Positions 5,835-12,818 of a DNA stretch of 34,861 nt are shown here, piece by piece. A model generated the notes under the pieces. The model made no database searches and was not told the DNA's origin. It saw only the letters and a list, made by a program, of their open reading frames with translations. Position 1 is the stretch's first letter. Each line of letters starts with the position of its first letter. The DNA is from a virus: positions 1 through 34,861 of the IMG/VR virus record IMGVR_UViG_3300047376_000522; one strand, given 5' to 3'. A program made the position numbers and the translations under genes.

Positions 5835-6856
5835 TTGACGAGCTGGAGATGCTCACCAGCCTCGGCCTTAACAAGTTTCTCGATCCTTCTAATCTTGTTG
5901 ACGCTGTTATGGACCGGCGAAACAACCCGAGGCGGGACATTGAGGCCCCTTGGTCCAAGCTCCACAACCTGTTTGAGATACCGCGACAGGGCGTGACGCT
6001 GATCGGTGGCTACTCCGGGCACCAGAAGTCGACCATGACAAACCAGTGGGCGCTGCACGCCGCAGCAAGCGGGCATGTCGTCTGCTTGGCGAGCTTGGAG
6101 CTTACGCCGGACTACTTATTCGACATGCTGTCGGGTCAGTCTGCGTGCAAGCAGAACATGCACGAGGACTACCTCAATCGCTTCGGGAGGTGGCTGGACG
6201 GGAAGATGTACATCATCGACCACGCCGATGTCATGAGCCCCGAGGAGGCCATACAGCTGATCATCGACAGCAAGCGGATGATGGGCTGCGACCTGTTCGT
6301 GCTGGACTGCCTGATGCAGATCGACTTGGGCGGCGAGCTGGAGAACGAGAAGCGGTTCATGGCAAAGCTGGGTGCGGTGGCGCGTGAGTACGACATGGCG
6401 ATTGTCGTCGTGCACCACATGCGCAAGCCGCAGGGGCCGGAGGGCGAGAGAAAAGTACCGGGGCGTGAGTCTTTCATCGGATCGAGTCACTTGGTCAACG
6501 CCGCAGCTGGGGTGCTGATCCTTTGGCAGGACGCCGAGAAGGCCGCAGCCAGACACAACGGGGAAGAGGTCGACGACGACAGGCCATGCTTTGTTCTGTC
6601 TGTCGCGAAAAACCGCTTCCGGGAATTTCAAGGAAAGGTAGGGCTCTACGCCCACCGTGAGGCACGCCTGCTGTGCAACAGCCGGCTGCGTCAGTACAAG
6701 CCAATCGTTATGGAGGAAGAATGCAGGTATTCAGAGTCAGCCAAGGTAATCACGTTAGGTGGTTTACCGGAGAAGATGAAGCAAGACAGTACGCCGACGA
6801 CAGGTACGACAAGCACCTCGACGGCGTCCCATTCATCGAACCCATTGATGCCGTAG
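5831..6856 (+). CDS. DnaB-like replicative helicase (RecA-fold ATPase)
   Basis: This is a 341-aa protein that matches the C-terminal ATPase domain of DnaB/Twinkle-type helicases and probably unwinds the phage replication fork. The P-loop is at residues 59-68 (GGYSGHQKST), Walker B at about 155-159 (LFVLD), the motif-3 region at 192-200 (VVVHHMRKP), and the H4/arginine-finger region at 257-269 (SVAKNRFREFQGK). The P-loop has Gln where the second Gly of GxxxxGK[ST] is normal. There is no DnaB N-terminal domain or primase/zinc domain, so the protein is only the motor part. GTG 5831 is preceded by GGAGG. Residues from 297 onward overlap a second gene in another frame and look low-complexity. Confidence 0.8.
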   Translation: MIDELEMLTSLGLNKFLDPSNLVDAVMDRRNNPRRDIEAPWSKLHNLFEIPRQGVTLIGGYSGHQKSTMTNQWALHAAASGHVVCLASLELTPDYLFDMLSGQSACKQNMHEDYLNRFGRWLDGKMYIIDHADVMSPEEAIQLIIDSKRMMGCDLFVLDCLMQIDLGGELENEKRFMAKLGAVAREYDMAIVVVHHMRKPQGPEGERKVPGRESFIGSSHLVNAAAGVLILWQDAEKAAARHNGEEVDDDRPCFVLSVAKNRFREFQGKVGLYAHREARLLCNSRLRQYKPIVMEEECRYSESAKVITLGGLPEKMKQDSTPTTGTTSTSTASHSSNPLMP

Positions 6857-6921
6857 AGATGTTGGTGCGGCTTAACGAGCTGGAGTCTAGCAAGAAGCTA
6901 GGCAGCGAATTTTGTACCTAA
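6721..6921 (+). CDS. Small protein overlapping the helicase 3' end
   Basis: This is a 66-aa protein (MQVFRVSQGNHVRWFTGEDE...) with balanced composition: an aromatic/basic beta-like start, an acidic centre (ARQYADDRYDKHLDG) and a hydrophobic helical end (VEMLVRLNELESS). ATG 6721 follows GGAGGAAGA. It overlaps the last 136 bases of the helicase reading frame. Because this frame looks more protein-like than the helicase tail there, it is probably a real gene. Function unknown. Confidence 0.6.
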   Translation: MQVFRVSQGNHVRWFTGEDEARQYADDRYDKHLDGVPFIEPIDAVEMLVRLNELESSKKLGSEFCT

Positions 6922-6952
6922 TGCGAGTAGAAAACTTAATCGAGGAAAAAGC

Positions 6953-7051
6953 ATGTTTGAGTTAATAGTTATGACACTGACCGTTCTGGTCGTGTGCGGC
7001 GGCGTTCGCCGCGAGGTTGTACGGGTACTGGAGGCCACCGTCAATGAGTGA
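6953..7051 (+). CDS. Tiny membrane-anchored peptide
   Basis: This 32-aa peptide starts with a hydrophobic segment (MFELIVMTLTVLVVCGG) and continues with a charged tail (VRREVVRVLEATVNE). GAGGAAAA precedes the ATG and the end overlaps the RNR start by 8 bp. The RBS, start and coupling support it as real; the function is unknown. Confidence 0.45.
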   Translation: MFELIVMTLTVLVVCGGVRREVVRVLEATVNE

Positions 7052-8939
7052 GATGACTAATTACCAGCAGATCGTGGCAGTTAGCCGGTACAGCCGATGG
7101 GACGAAGAGAACCAGCGCCGCGAGATGTGGCCAGAAACAGTGGCCCGGATGGTCGACTTCTGGCAGAAGCGGTGCGACCTGACCGACGCCGAGGCAAAGG
7201 AGCTGCGAGACGCAACTACTAACCTCGAAGTCATGAGTTCAATGCGCGGCCTGTGGACAGCGGGCAAGGCCCTAGAGCAGGACGAGGCAGCGATCTATAA
7301 CTGCGCCGCCATCGGCCTGTCAGATCCGCAGCACAGCCTGCCGGAGGTGATGTACCTCCTGATGCTTGGCTGTGGTGTTGGCTTCTCTGTCGAGGATCGC
7401 TTTATCTCTAAGGCGCCCACTGTGGCCGAGGAGTTTCACGACAGCGACTCTGTGATCGTCGTACAGGACTCGCGTATCGGTTGGTGCAAGGCATTCAAGA
7501 CCTTGCTGTCCATGCTGTACGCCGGTGATGTTCCGAAGATCGACTACAGCCGAGTGCGCGAGAAGGGTGTCCCGCTGAAAACATTCGGCGGCCGCGCCAG
7601 CGGCCCCGGGCCACTCAAGGAGCTGTTTGAGTTCACGATCAAGACGTTCCGCAACAGTGCCGGAAAGAAGTTAAGCAGCGAGTGCCTTCACGACCTAGCC
7701 ACAATGACGGGCCAGATTGTCATAGCCGGCTCAGTCCGCCGCAGCGCCGAAATTAGCCTTGGCGACCAAGGGGACGAGAGACACCGACGCCTGAAGACTG
7801 GCGCGTGGGGTGACCTCAACGGGCACCGCGCGATGGCAAACAACAGCGCCGTGTACCAAGGGCGCCCGGATCTGCCTGACCTGATGGGTGAGATGCACAG
7901 CCTGTTCCTGAGTTACTCCGGGGAGCGCGGCATCTTCAATCGTGAGGCGGCGCAGAAGAAGGCGGCAAAGGTAGGGCGTGATCCGAACGTGGACTACCTC
8001 TGCAACCCTTGCGCTGAGATCCTCTTAGATCCTGACGGCGGATTATGCAATCTGTCCGAGGTGGTGATTCGCCCGGACGACAGCCTCGAAGACCTGATTG
8101 GAAAGGTCCGGTTGGCAACCATCTACGGGACCATGCAGTCCACGATGGTGTCGTTTAGGTTCCTCAGAAGGTCGTGGTCTAACAACGCATCTCGACTCAG
8201 ATTATTGGGGGTCTCATTAACGGGCATAGCTGATCACAAGGTGATGAGCGGCCGCAAGGGCGAGAAGGTTCTGGCTGAGTGGCTGACCGCCATGAAGGCA
8301 GAGGCGTACAGGGTCAACAAGGAATGGGCAGCGCGTCTGGGCATTCCCGAGTCGGCAGCAATATGCACAGTGAAACCCAGCGGCACGGTGAGTCAGACCG
8401 CAGCGTGCTCCAGCGGAATTCATCCAGCCTATGCGCCCTTCTACGCCCGGACAATAAGACAAGACGTAAAAGACCCAATTTGCGACTTCCTTATCGACGC
8501 CGGGGTGCAGCACGAGCCGTGCGTCATGAAGCCGGACACTACGATGGTGTTCACGTTCCCGCAGAAGGCACCGAAGGGTGCACTGACAGTGGACGACGTT
8601 GGGACCATCGAGCAGCTAGAGCTGGCCCGGATGTACAACGAGCACTGGGCGTGCCACACGGTTTCCATTACCGCGTACTACGAGCCTCATAACTACTTTG
8701 AGGTCTGCCAATGGGTATATGACAACTTCTCGTACTGCATTGGCCTCTCCTTCCTGCCAAAGGATAACGGGTCATATAAGCAGGCCGTGTACACGCGGAT
8801 CACGAAGGAGGAGTACGACGAGATGGTCGCCAAGGAGAGGCCCATCGACTGGAGCAAGCTGACCGAGTTTGAGCTGGAGGATCGCACTCAGGGAGCACAC
8901 GAGCTGGCATGTGTCGGCGACAAGTGTGAGATCTCGTGA
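7044..8939 (+). CDS. nrdJ: Class II (B12-dependent) ribonucleoside-triphosphate reductase
   Basis: This 631-aa enzyme reduces ribonucleotides to deoxynucleotides with adenosylcobalamin as radical source, supplying dNTPs for phage replication. Visible landmarks are SRYSRW near the N-terminus, Cys87 in YNCAAIGL, NPCAEI with the thiyl-radical Cys323 and Glu325, Cys335 in GLCNLSEV (which with Cys87 forms the active-site disulfide pair), KPSGTVSQ, and a C-terminal CVGDKC tail (Cys623 and Cys628), the expected redox shuttle. The pattern is that of the monomeric RTPR type, which needs no NrdB or NrdD partner; none is present. ATG 7044 has GGAGG nine bases upstream. No cobalamin riboswitch is apparent. 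Confidence 0.9.
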   Translation: MSEMTNYQQIVAVSRYSRWDEENQRREMWPETVARMVDFWQKRCDLTDAEAKELRDATTNLEVMSSMRGLWTAGKALEQDEAAIYNCAAIGLSDPQHSLPEVMYLLMLGCGVGFSVEDRFISKAPTVAEEFHDSDSVIVVQDSRIGWCKAFKTLLSMLYAGDVPKIDYSRVREKGVPLKTFGGRASGPGPLKELFEFTIKTFRNSAGKKLSSECLHDLATMTGQIVIAGSVRRSAEISLGDQGDERHRRLKTGAWGDLNGHRAMANNSAVYQGRPDLPDLMGEMHSLFLSYSGERGIFNREAAQKKAAKVGRDPNVDYLCNPCAEILLDPDGGLCNLSEVVIRPDDSLEDLIGKVRLATIYGTMQSTMVSFRFLRRSWSNNASRLRLLGVSLTGIADHKVMSGRKGEKVLAEWLTAMKAEAYRVNKEWAARLGIPESAAICTVKPSGTVSQTAACSSGIHPAYAPFYARTIRQDVKDPICDFLIDAGVQHEPCVMKPDTTMVFTFPQKAPKGALTVDDVGTIEQLELARMYNEHWACHTVSITAYYEPHNYFEVCQWVYDNFSYCIGLSFLPKDNGSYKQAVYTRITKEEYDEMVAKERPIDWSKLTEFELEDRTQGAHELACVGDKCEIS

Positions 8940-9118
8940 GTAACAAAGCATGGTGGGACAGCCAGCACCCACCAAGACATTTTGCGGCAGCCCTACTTCA
9001 AATGCAGGGCGACCCAGAACGCCAGAGGAGCTTTATGCAGACGCACGTACCCGAGCACCTTCGGGACATCGTGCGCGACCACTACAAAACGGCGATTGCT
9101 CTAGGAGGTAACGAGTGA
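8936..9118 (+). CDS. Small protein after RNR, unknown
   Basis: This is a 60-aa protein that begins from GTG 8936 overlapping the RNR stop (GTGA). It has a Trp/His-rich N-terminus (NKAWWDSQHPPRHFAAALLQ) and a helical second half (VPEHLRDIVRDHYKTAI). The overlap suggests translation from RNR mRNA. I do not recognise it. Confidence 0.6.
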   Translation: MSNKAWWDSQHPPRHFAAALLQMQGDPERQRSFMQTHVPEHLRDIVRDHYKTAIALGGNE

Positions 9119-9345
9119 TGACCAAGGAGACCGACCGGGAAAGGATATCCCGAGAAGTTGCAGCCTTCCTTTCTAGGGGAGGACAGATAGAGGAAGTCGA
9201 GAGCAAGCGGGTGTGCCCAGACCACATGAAGTGGATCGCGCGCCGAGGTATGGATTACAGCGAGTGGGACCAGATAGGCGGGGAGGACTGGTATCGGAGG
9301 GCCGGGGGCTTCCAGCTCGACCCCGAGGACTTTGAGGAGGATTAA
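9118..9345 (+). CDS. Small protein, possible DNA-binding HTH
   Basis: This is a 75-aa protein. Residues about 5-28 (DRERISREVAAFLSRGGQIE) look like the start of a helix-turn-helix of a kind often seen in small phage regulators (an xxREVxxFLxxGGxIExV pattern). The C-terminus is acidic and Trp-rich. ATG 9118 overlaps the upstream stop (TGATG), with AGGAGGT nine bases before; GTG 9115 is the alternative. A regulatory role is inference. Confidence 0.55.
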   Translation: MTKETDRERISREVAAFLSRGGQIEEVESKRVCPDHMKWIARRGMDYSEWDQIGGEDWYRRAGGFQLDPEDFEED

Positions 9346-9348
9346 TTC

Positions 9349-9612
9349 ATGGACGACAAGGAGATTTTCGAGGTGGATTTAGTAGAGGAGTTTGCCTTCG
9401 CGGCGAAGAAGTTTCTGTACGCAGACGGTGGCCCGGTCATCTGCTACGACTGCGAGGCGGTGCTGGAGTACCTAGAGGAGCAGGGCTACGAGGAGGAGGC
9501 TGCCATAGATTACATGGACGAACAGATGGTTGGGTCTCGCTTTGTGTGGCTGCACGACCTCGACCTCGACGTCAGCTTCTCACCCAAGCCTCACCTGACG
9601 CTCGTTCACTGA
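9349..9612 (+). CDS. Small acidic protein, unknown
   Basis: This is an 87-aa strongly acidic protein (VDLVEEFAFAAKKFLYADGG, then YEEEAAIDYMDEQMVG). Its two cysteines (CYDC) are close but no others complete a metal site. It lies three bases after the preceding gene and its stop overlaps the NinG-like start (TGATG). The family is unknown to me; an acidic DNA-mimic role would be a guess. Confidence 0.6.
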   Translation: MDDKEIFEVDLVEEFAFAAKKFLYADGGPVICYDCEAVLEYLEEQGYEEEAAIDYMDEQMVGSRFVWLHDLDLDVSFSPKPHLTLVH

Positions 9613-10088
9613 TGGGGTTCGGCGGCAAGATTTCACGCAACATCGCAGACAAACATTTTAGCGACGCTATCCGCAAGGCTGCCGAGTGGAAGTGCGCCCG
9701 TTGCGAGAAGGATTACGAGGAAAAACCACAGGGCCTGCAGTGCAGCCACTTTATTAGCCGGGGTCACTGGGCAGTCAGGTACGACCCCAAGAACGCAATG
9801 GCGCTATGCGCCTACTGCCACAATTATCTGGAGGGTTTTCCCACCGCACATCTGAATCTGTGGCGGGAGCACTTCGGGAGCATATACGGGAGGGACAGCA
9901 CGGATGCGGAACTTAACGCGCTTCTTCAAAGGGAAGCCTGCAAAGGAAGAGAGCAGTACGCCCGCAACAACATCAAAGCAATATCAGCCCACTACCGAGG
10001 TGAATCAAAACGCCTCGACGGTGAGCTTGAGCGAAAAGCCAAAGGCAAGGAGGCCGACCTTGAAGTCTACACCTATCTCAGGAAGTGA
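9612..10088 (+). CDS. NinG/Rap-like recombination nuclease (HNH-type zinc protein)
   Basis: This is a 159-aa protein resembling the lambda NinG/Rap family, which cuts branched DNA during phage recombination. It has Cys28-x2-Cys31, then Cys44-Ser-His46-Phe, Arg50, His52, an Arg56 and Asn61 pair, and Cys66-x2-Cys69, which is the family order of a zinc-stabilised nuclease fold. ATG 9612 overlaps the upstream stop. It sits upstream of the metallophosphoesterase, annealing and SSB-like genes, which fits a recombination module. Its C-terminal tail is basic and charged; a general HNH endonuclease is the alternative. Confidence 0.7.
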   Translation: MGFGGKISRNIADKHFSDAIRKAAEWKCARCEKDYEEKPQGLQCSHFISRGHWAVRYDPKNAMALCAYCHNYLEGFPTAHLNLWREHFGSIYGRDSTDAELNALLQREACKGREQYARNNIKAISAHYRGESKRLDGELERKAKGKEADLEVYTYLRK

Positions 10089-10980
10089 CCTGCTGCAGTA
10101 CTGCAACACCCTGAAGCAGGAGCAGGCCGTTACCCTTGTCTACATCGAGGGCATGACCAAGGCGGCCGCAGCCAGAGAGCTGGGCATCGACCGCAAGAGC
10201 CTGAAGGAGCGGCTTGAGCAGGTTGAGAGGCGTGCAGGAAGAATGTCGGGGGCCGTGTCACGGGCTCGTACATATAGGCCGGAGAAGTCTGGGCCAAGCC
10301 GAGTCGGCATCATCGGCGACACCCACCTGCCCTACGAGCTGGACGGGTATCTGGAGTTCTGTCAGGAGACGTTCGATAGATGTGAAGTGGACACCGTCAT
10401 CCACATCGGTGACATGTTCGACAACCACAGCCTGTCATTTCACGACAGCGAGCCGATGCTGCACAACGTCATGGGCGAGTATGAGTCCGCGCTCGAGCGG
10501 GCTCATGGCTGGTACGAGGCGTTCCCAGAGGCGACGCTGATCATGGGCAACCATGACCGCATCCCGGCGCGGCAGCTGCGCAAGCTGGGGATGGAGCCAA
10601 GCATCTACATGCGCCCCATCGAGGACCTGTTCGGTATGCCAGAGGGCTGGACCGTGGCTGACAGCGTTGTAATAGACAACGTCCTGTATCACCACGGCGA
10701 GACCGCTGGAGGCATCAACGGGTTCCGCAAGGACGCGGAGCAACGGATGCGCTGCACGGTGTCAGGCCACAACCACAGCAACGCGGGCATCAGCGCCACG
10801 GCCACCGACCAAGAGCTGGTCTGGGGCTTGGCTGTCGGGTGCGGTGTCAATCACGAGCACATGGCCTTTGCCTACGGCAAGAACTTCGCCAAGAAGCCCA
10901 TCGTGGCCTGCGGCGTTGTCATCGAGGGAGAGCCGCACATTGAGTACATGTCGCTCGGCTCAAAGGTAAGGAGGATTTAA
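10060..10980 (+). CDS. Metallophosphoesterase with N-terminal HTH
   Basis: This is a calcineurin-like phosphoesterase of 306 aa, probably a DNA-directed phosphatase or nuclease. An HTH-like segment comes first (GMTKAAAARELGIDRKSLKE, residues 31-50). The metal-site motifs follow in the usual order: GDTHLP with Asp87 and His89, GDMFD with Asp118, GNHD with Asn164-His165-Asp166, HHGE, and SGHNH with His237 and His239. The TTG start at 10060 is chosen because AAGGAGG lies six bases upstream. An ATG at 9904 would overlap the NinG-like gene by 185 bases and adds a low-complexity extension. The HTH fusion suggests it acts on DNA. Confidence 0.75.
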   Translation: MKSTPISGSDLLQYCNTLKQEQAVTLVYIEGMTKAAAARELGIDRKSLKERLEQVERRAGRMSGAVSRARTYRPEKSGPSRVGIIGDTHLPYELDGYLEFCQETFDRCEVDTVIHIGDMFDNHSLSFHDSEPMLHNVMGEYESALERAHGWYEAFPEATLIMGNHDRIPARQLRKLGMEPSIYMRPIEDLFGMPEGWTVADSVVIDNVLYHHGETAGGINGFRKDAEQRMRCTVSGHNHSNAGISATATDQELVWGLAVGCGVNHEHMAFAYGKNFAKKPIVACGVVIEGEPHIEYMSLGSKVRRI

Positions 10981-11192
10981 TGGACTGGAGATCTGACCAA
11001 GAGATGTCTGAGCTGTGGGAGCTAATCAGCATGGTGAGCGACGTCGAGGATATTCCTATCTCGCACATCAGAGAAATTGCAGACGCCCACGGAATCAGCG
11101 TCGAGCGATTCGTTGAGCAGTGGGTAAAGCTCTGCGACGAAAGCCACATTGTCATCAATCAAGCGGAGGCAAAAATGCATGACATCCATTAA
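10980..11192 (+). CDS. Small protein, unknown
   Basis: This is a 70-aa acidic helical protein: EMSELWELISMVSDVEDI, then HIREIADAHGISVERFVEQW, which resembles a small helical or HTH-like unit. It is coupled to the phosphoesterase (TAATG) with AAGGAGGA upstream, and its end overlaps the DUF3310 start. Function unknown. Confidence 0.6.
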   Translation: MDWRSDQEMSELWELISMVSDVEDIPISHIREIADAHGISVERFVEQWVKLCDESHIVINQAEAKMHDIH

Positions 11193-11505
11193 CGACGCAA
11201 AGCCAAGCGAGTGGGACGACCTGATCAATGACCGTTTCTACGACAACCGGAACTTCGACATCAAGGACGCTACCTGCACCTTGATAAAGCCGGACAACGT
11301 CAACAAGCCACAGCACTACCGAGTAGGCGAGGTCGAGGCCATCGACTACATCGCGCAGCAGCTCGGTACGGGCGTTAAGGATTACCTGCTAGGCAACGTG
11401 CATAAGTATCTGCACCGCCACAGGTTCAAGGGACAGGCACTGGAGGACCTCAAGAAAGCTGAGTGGTATCTGCAGCGCCTGCTAATGGAAGAGCAAGGAG
11501 GATAG
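11179..11505 (+). CDS. DUF3310 family protein
   Basis: This is a 108-aa protein. Residues about 45-105 match DUF3310: PQHYRVGEVEAIDYIAQQLG, then the conserved YLLGNVHKYLHRHR and KKAEWYLQRLL. These proteins are common in phages, often near nucleotide-metabolism or recombination genes, but their activity is not established. ATG 11179 has GGAGG ten bases upstream and lies inside the preceding gene. The N-terminal 40 residues are a variable acidic extension. Confidence 0.75.
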   Translation: MTSINDAKPSEWDDLINDRFYDNRNFDIKDATCTLIKPDNVNKPQHYRVGEVEAIDYIAQQLGTGVKDYLLGNVHKYLHRHRFKGQALEDLKKAEWYLQRLLMEEQGG

Positions 11506-12228
11506 ATGGATAAAGTCAATCGCTACATAGCGTTATCGCGCAAGGACGTCAGCAATGGCATTGAGAGAAAAGGTCAGCTGGATTACTTGAGCTGGGCATT
11601 CTCTTGGAACGCGCTGGTCGAGGAGTATTCAGACAGCACGTACTACTTTGGCGAGCCTGTCACGTTCCCAGACGGGAGCATGATGGTCAAGGCAGGAGTC
11701 ACCGTGAGAGACATCACTCACGAGATGCAATTGCCGGTCATGGATCATCGCAACAAGGCAATAACAACACCCAATGCGAGAGACATCAGCGACGCTCAGA
11801 TGCGCTGCTTCGTCAAGGCAATCGCCATGCACGGCGTGGGCATTGGTCTGTACCTCGGCGACCTGAAGCATGTGGTCGACAGGTCAACATACGAGAAGGC
11901 GGAGCAGTTGATAACCGCACAGGATTCGATGGGCTTTCACGAGTTCGTCCACAAGACCCTCTCCGAGAAGGAGCAGGTCGACACCTTCAACGACGCACCG
12001 CCGGGACGCAAGACCGCGTTCAAGACCGAGTGGCGCGCACTACTGAAGGTTGCGGATAACTTCCTAACGGAGGTTGCCGCGTCTATTACCGATGCAACGT
12101 CGGCGCAGGACGTCTCGCTGTTAGAGGAGACTATAGAGGAGCTGTCTACCTATGAAAGGCAGGCAGTGTGGGGCCGGTTGTCGGCTGAAGAGCAAGAGTT
12201 CGTCAAGCAAGCAAGGAGTGCTGCATGA
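11506..12228 (+). CDS. DUF1071 (Sak-type) single-strand annealing protein
   Basis: This is a 240-aa recombinase resembling DUF1071/Sak single-strand annealing proteins, which pair complementary ssDNA in phage recombination. Diagnostic segments are LDYLSWAFSWNALVEEY (about 26-42), then TTPNARDISDAQMRCFVKAI and HGVGIGLYLGDL (about 87-122). The C-terminal third is helical and charged, probably for oligomerisation or partner contact. AAGGAGG precedes the ATG. It is adjacent to an SSB-like gene, the usual pairing for annealing proteins. Confidence 0.8.
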   Translation: MDKVNRYIALSRKDVSNGIERKGQLDYLSWAFSWNALVEEYSDSTYYFGEPVTFPDGSMMVKAGVTVRDITHEMQLPVMDHRNKAITTPNARDISDAQMRCFVKAIAMHGVGIGLYLGDLKHVVDRSTYEKAEQLITAQDSMGFHEFVHKTLSEKEQVDTFNDAPPGRKTAFKTEWRALLKVADNFLTEVAASITDATSAQDVSLLEETIEELSTYERQAVWGRLSAEEQEFVKQARSAA

Positions 12229-12473
12229 AGCAATTTAAGAAGGTAGTAGCAAGCAACGGTAAGTACACCGACTCGCAGGGTCAGGAGAAGAACCGTTACA
12301 TCACAGTGGGCCGCGCGTTCCTACGGGACGACAAGAGCGTCTGCATCAAGCTGGACTCGATGCCGGTTGGCCCGGAGTTCAGTGGCTGGTTAAACCTGTA
12401 CGACCTCGACGAGGAGCGTCAGGCGCCGGCAGCAGCGCCAGCTGCGAAGGTGGACGAAGACCTGCCGTTCTAA
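12225..12473 (+). CDS. Single-stranded DNA-binding-like protein with acidic tail
   Basis: This is an 82-aa protein. The first 65 residues look like a small beta barrel (KKVVASNGKYTDSQGQEKNR, then GRAFLRDDKSVCIKLDSMP). An Ala/Pro linker leads to the acidic tip DEDLPF, the same type of C-terminal peptide that bacterial SSB uses to recruit partners. It follows the annealing protein with an ATGA overlap. The length is below a normal SSB, so a reduced or alternative ssDNA-binding fold is likely; ssDNA binding itself is inference. Confidence 0.6.
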   Translation: MKQFKKVVASNGKYTDSQGQEKNRYITVGRAFLRDDKSVCIKLDSMPVGPEFSGWLNLYDLDEERQAPAAAPAAKVDEDLPF

Positions 12474-12479
12474 TCAACC

Positions 12480-12495
12480 GGGGCCTTCGGGCCCC
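12480..12495 (+). terminator. Hairpin after the recombination operon
   Basis: GGGGCC-TTCG-GGCCCC is a perfect six-pair GC stem with a stable UUCG tetraloop, seven bases after the SSB-like stop. Only ATAACTTT follows, so it is a weak or incomplete intrinsic terminator, or an RNA-stability hairpin separating early genes from the integrase. Confidence 0.5.
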
Positions 12496-12514
12496 ATAAC
12501 TTTCTGGAGGTGTT

Positions 12515-12637
12515 ATGAACAAAAAGAGAGTGTGGCGTAGGACTAACACCTACGGCATATACCTGCTGGCCGCCGTCATAGCGTCAGTGGTTATTTACAA
12601 CCTGATGGAGCTGTCCCGTGTCTGTAGTGCCCTTTGA
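12515..12637 (+). CDS. Small membrane protein before the integrase
   Basis: This is a 40-aa protein, MNKKRVWRRTN followed by one hydrophobic span (YGIYLLAAVIASVVIYNLM) and a short end. The basic N-terminus predicts N-inside orientation. GGAGGTG precedes the ATG. It overlaps the DUF4224 gene by 20 bases. Function unknown. Confidence 0.55.
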   Translation: MNKKRVWRRTNTYGIYLLAAVIASVVIYNLMELSRVCSAL

Positions 12638-12818
12638 GGCGTTGCAGGATCTGTCAGGATACAAGCAGGCTAACAAGGTCATTGAGTGGCTTCGGGAAAA
12701 CAAGCTAAGATACGTCATAGGCGGGGACGGAAAGCCCCGGACTACTGACGACTTCTTAGCCGAGGACCTCAATGGCAAACCAGCAGAAGAGAAAGCTGCC
12801 CCCGTACGTTTTAGCTGA
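12618..12818 (+). CDS. DUF4224 family protein, integrase partner
   Basis: This is a 66-aa protein with the DUF4224 pattern: FEALQDLSGYKQANKVIEWL and then RYVIGGDGKPRTT. Members are typically encoded just before phage tyrosine integrases and are suspected excisionase-like or integrase-accessory DNA-binding proteins. GTG 12618 has GGAG eight bases upstream. It overlaps the integrase by 47 bases, so the two are co-expressed. The excisionase role is inferred from context. Confidence 0.65.
   Translation: MSVVPFEALQDLSGYKQANKVIEWLRENKLRYVIGGDGKPRTTDDFLAEDLNGKPAEEKAAPVRFS

Noticed and set aside
6856-7044. Cobalamin riboswitch before the RNR gene
   Set aside because: The short interval is largely coding for small genes and shows no B12-box-like sequence.
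11604-12059. 151-codon frame within the annealing-protein gene
   Set aside because: It is Arg/His/Gly-rich shadow coding; the DUF1071 frame has family motifs.
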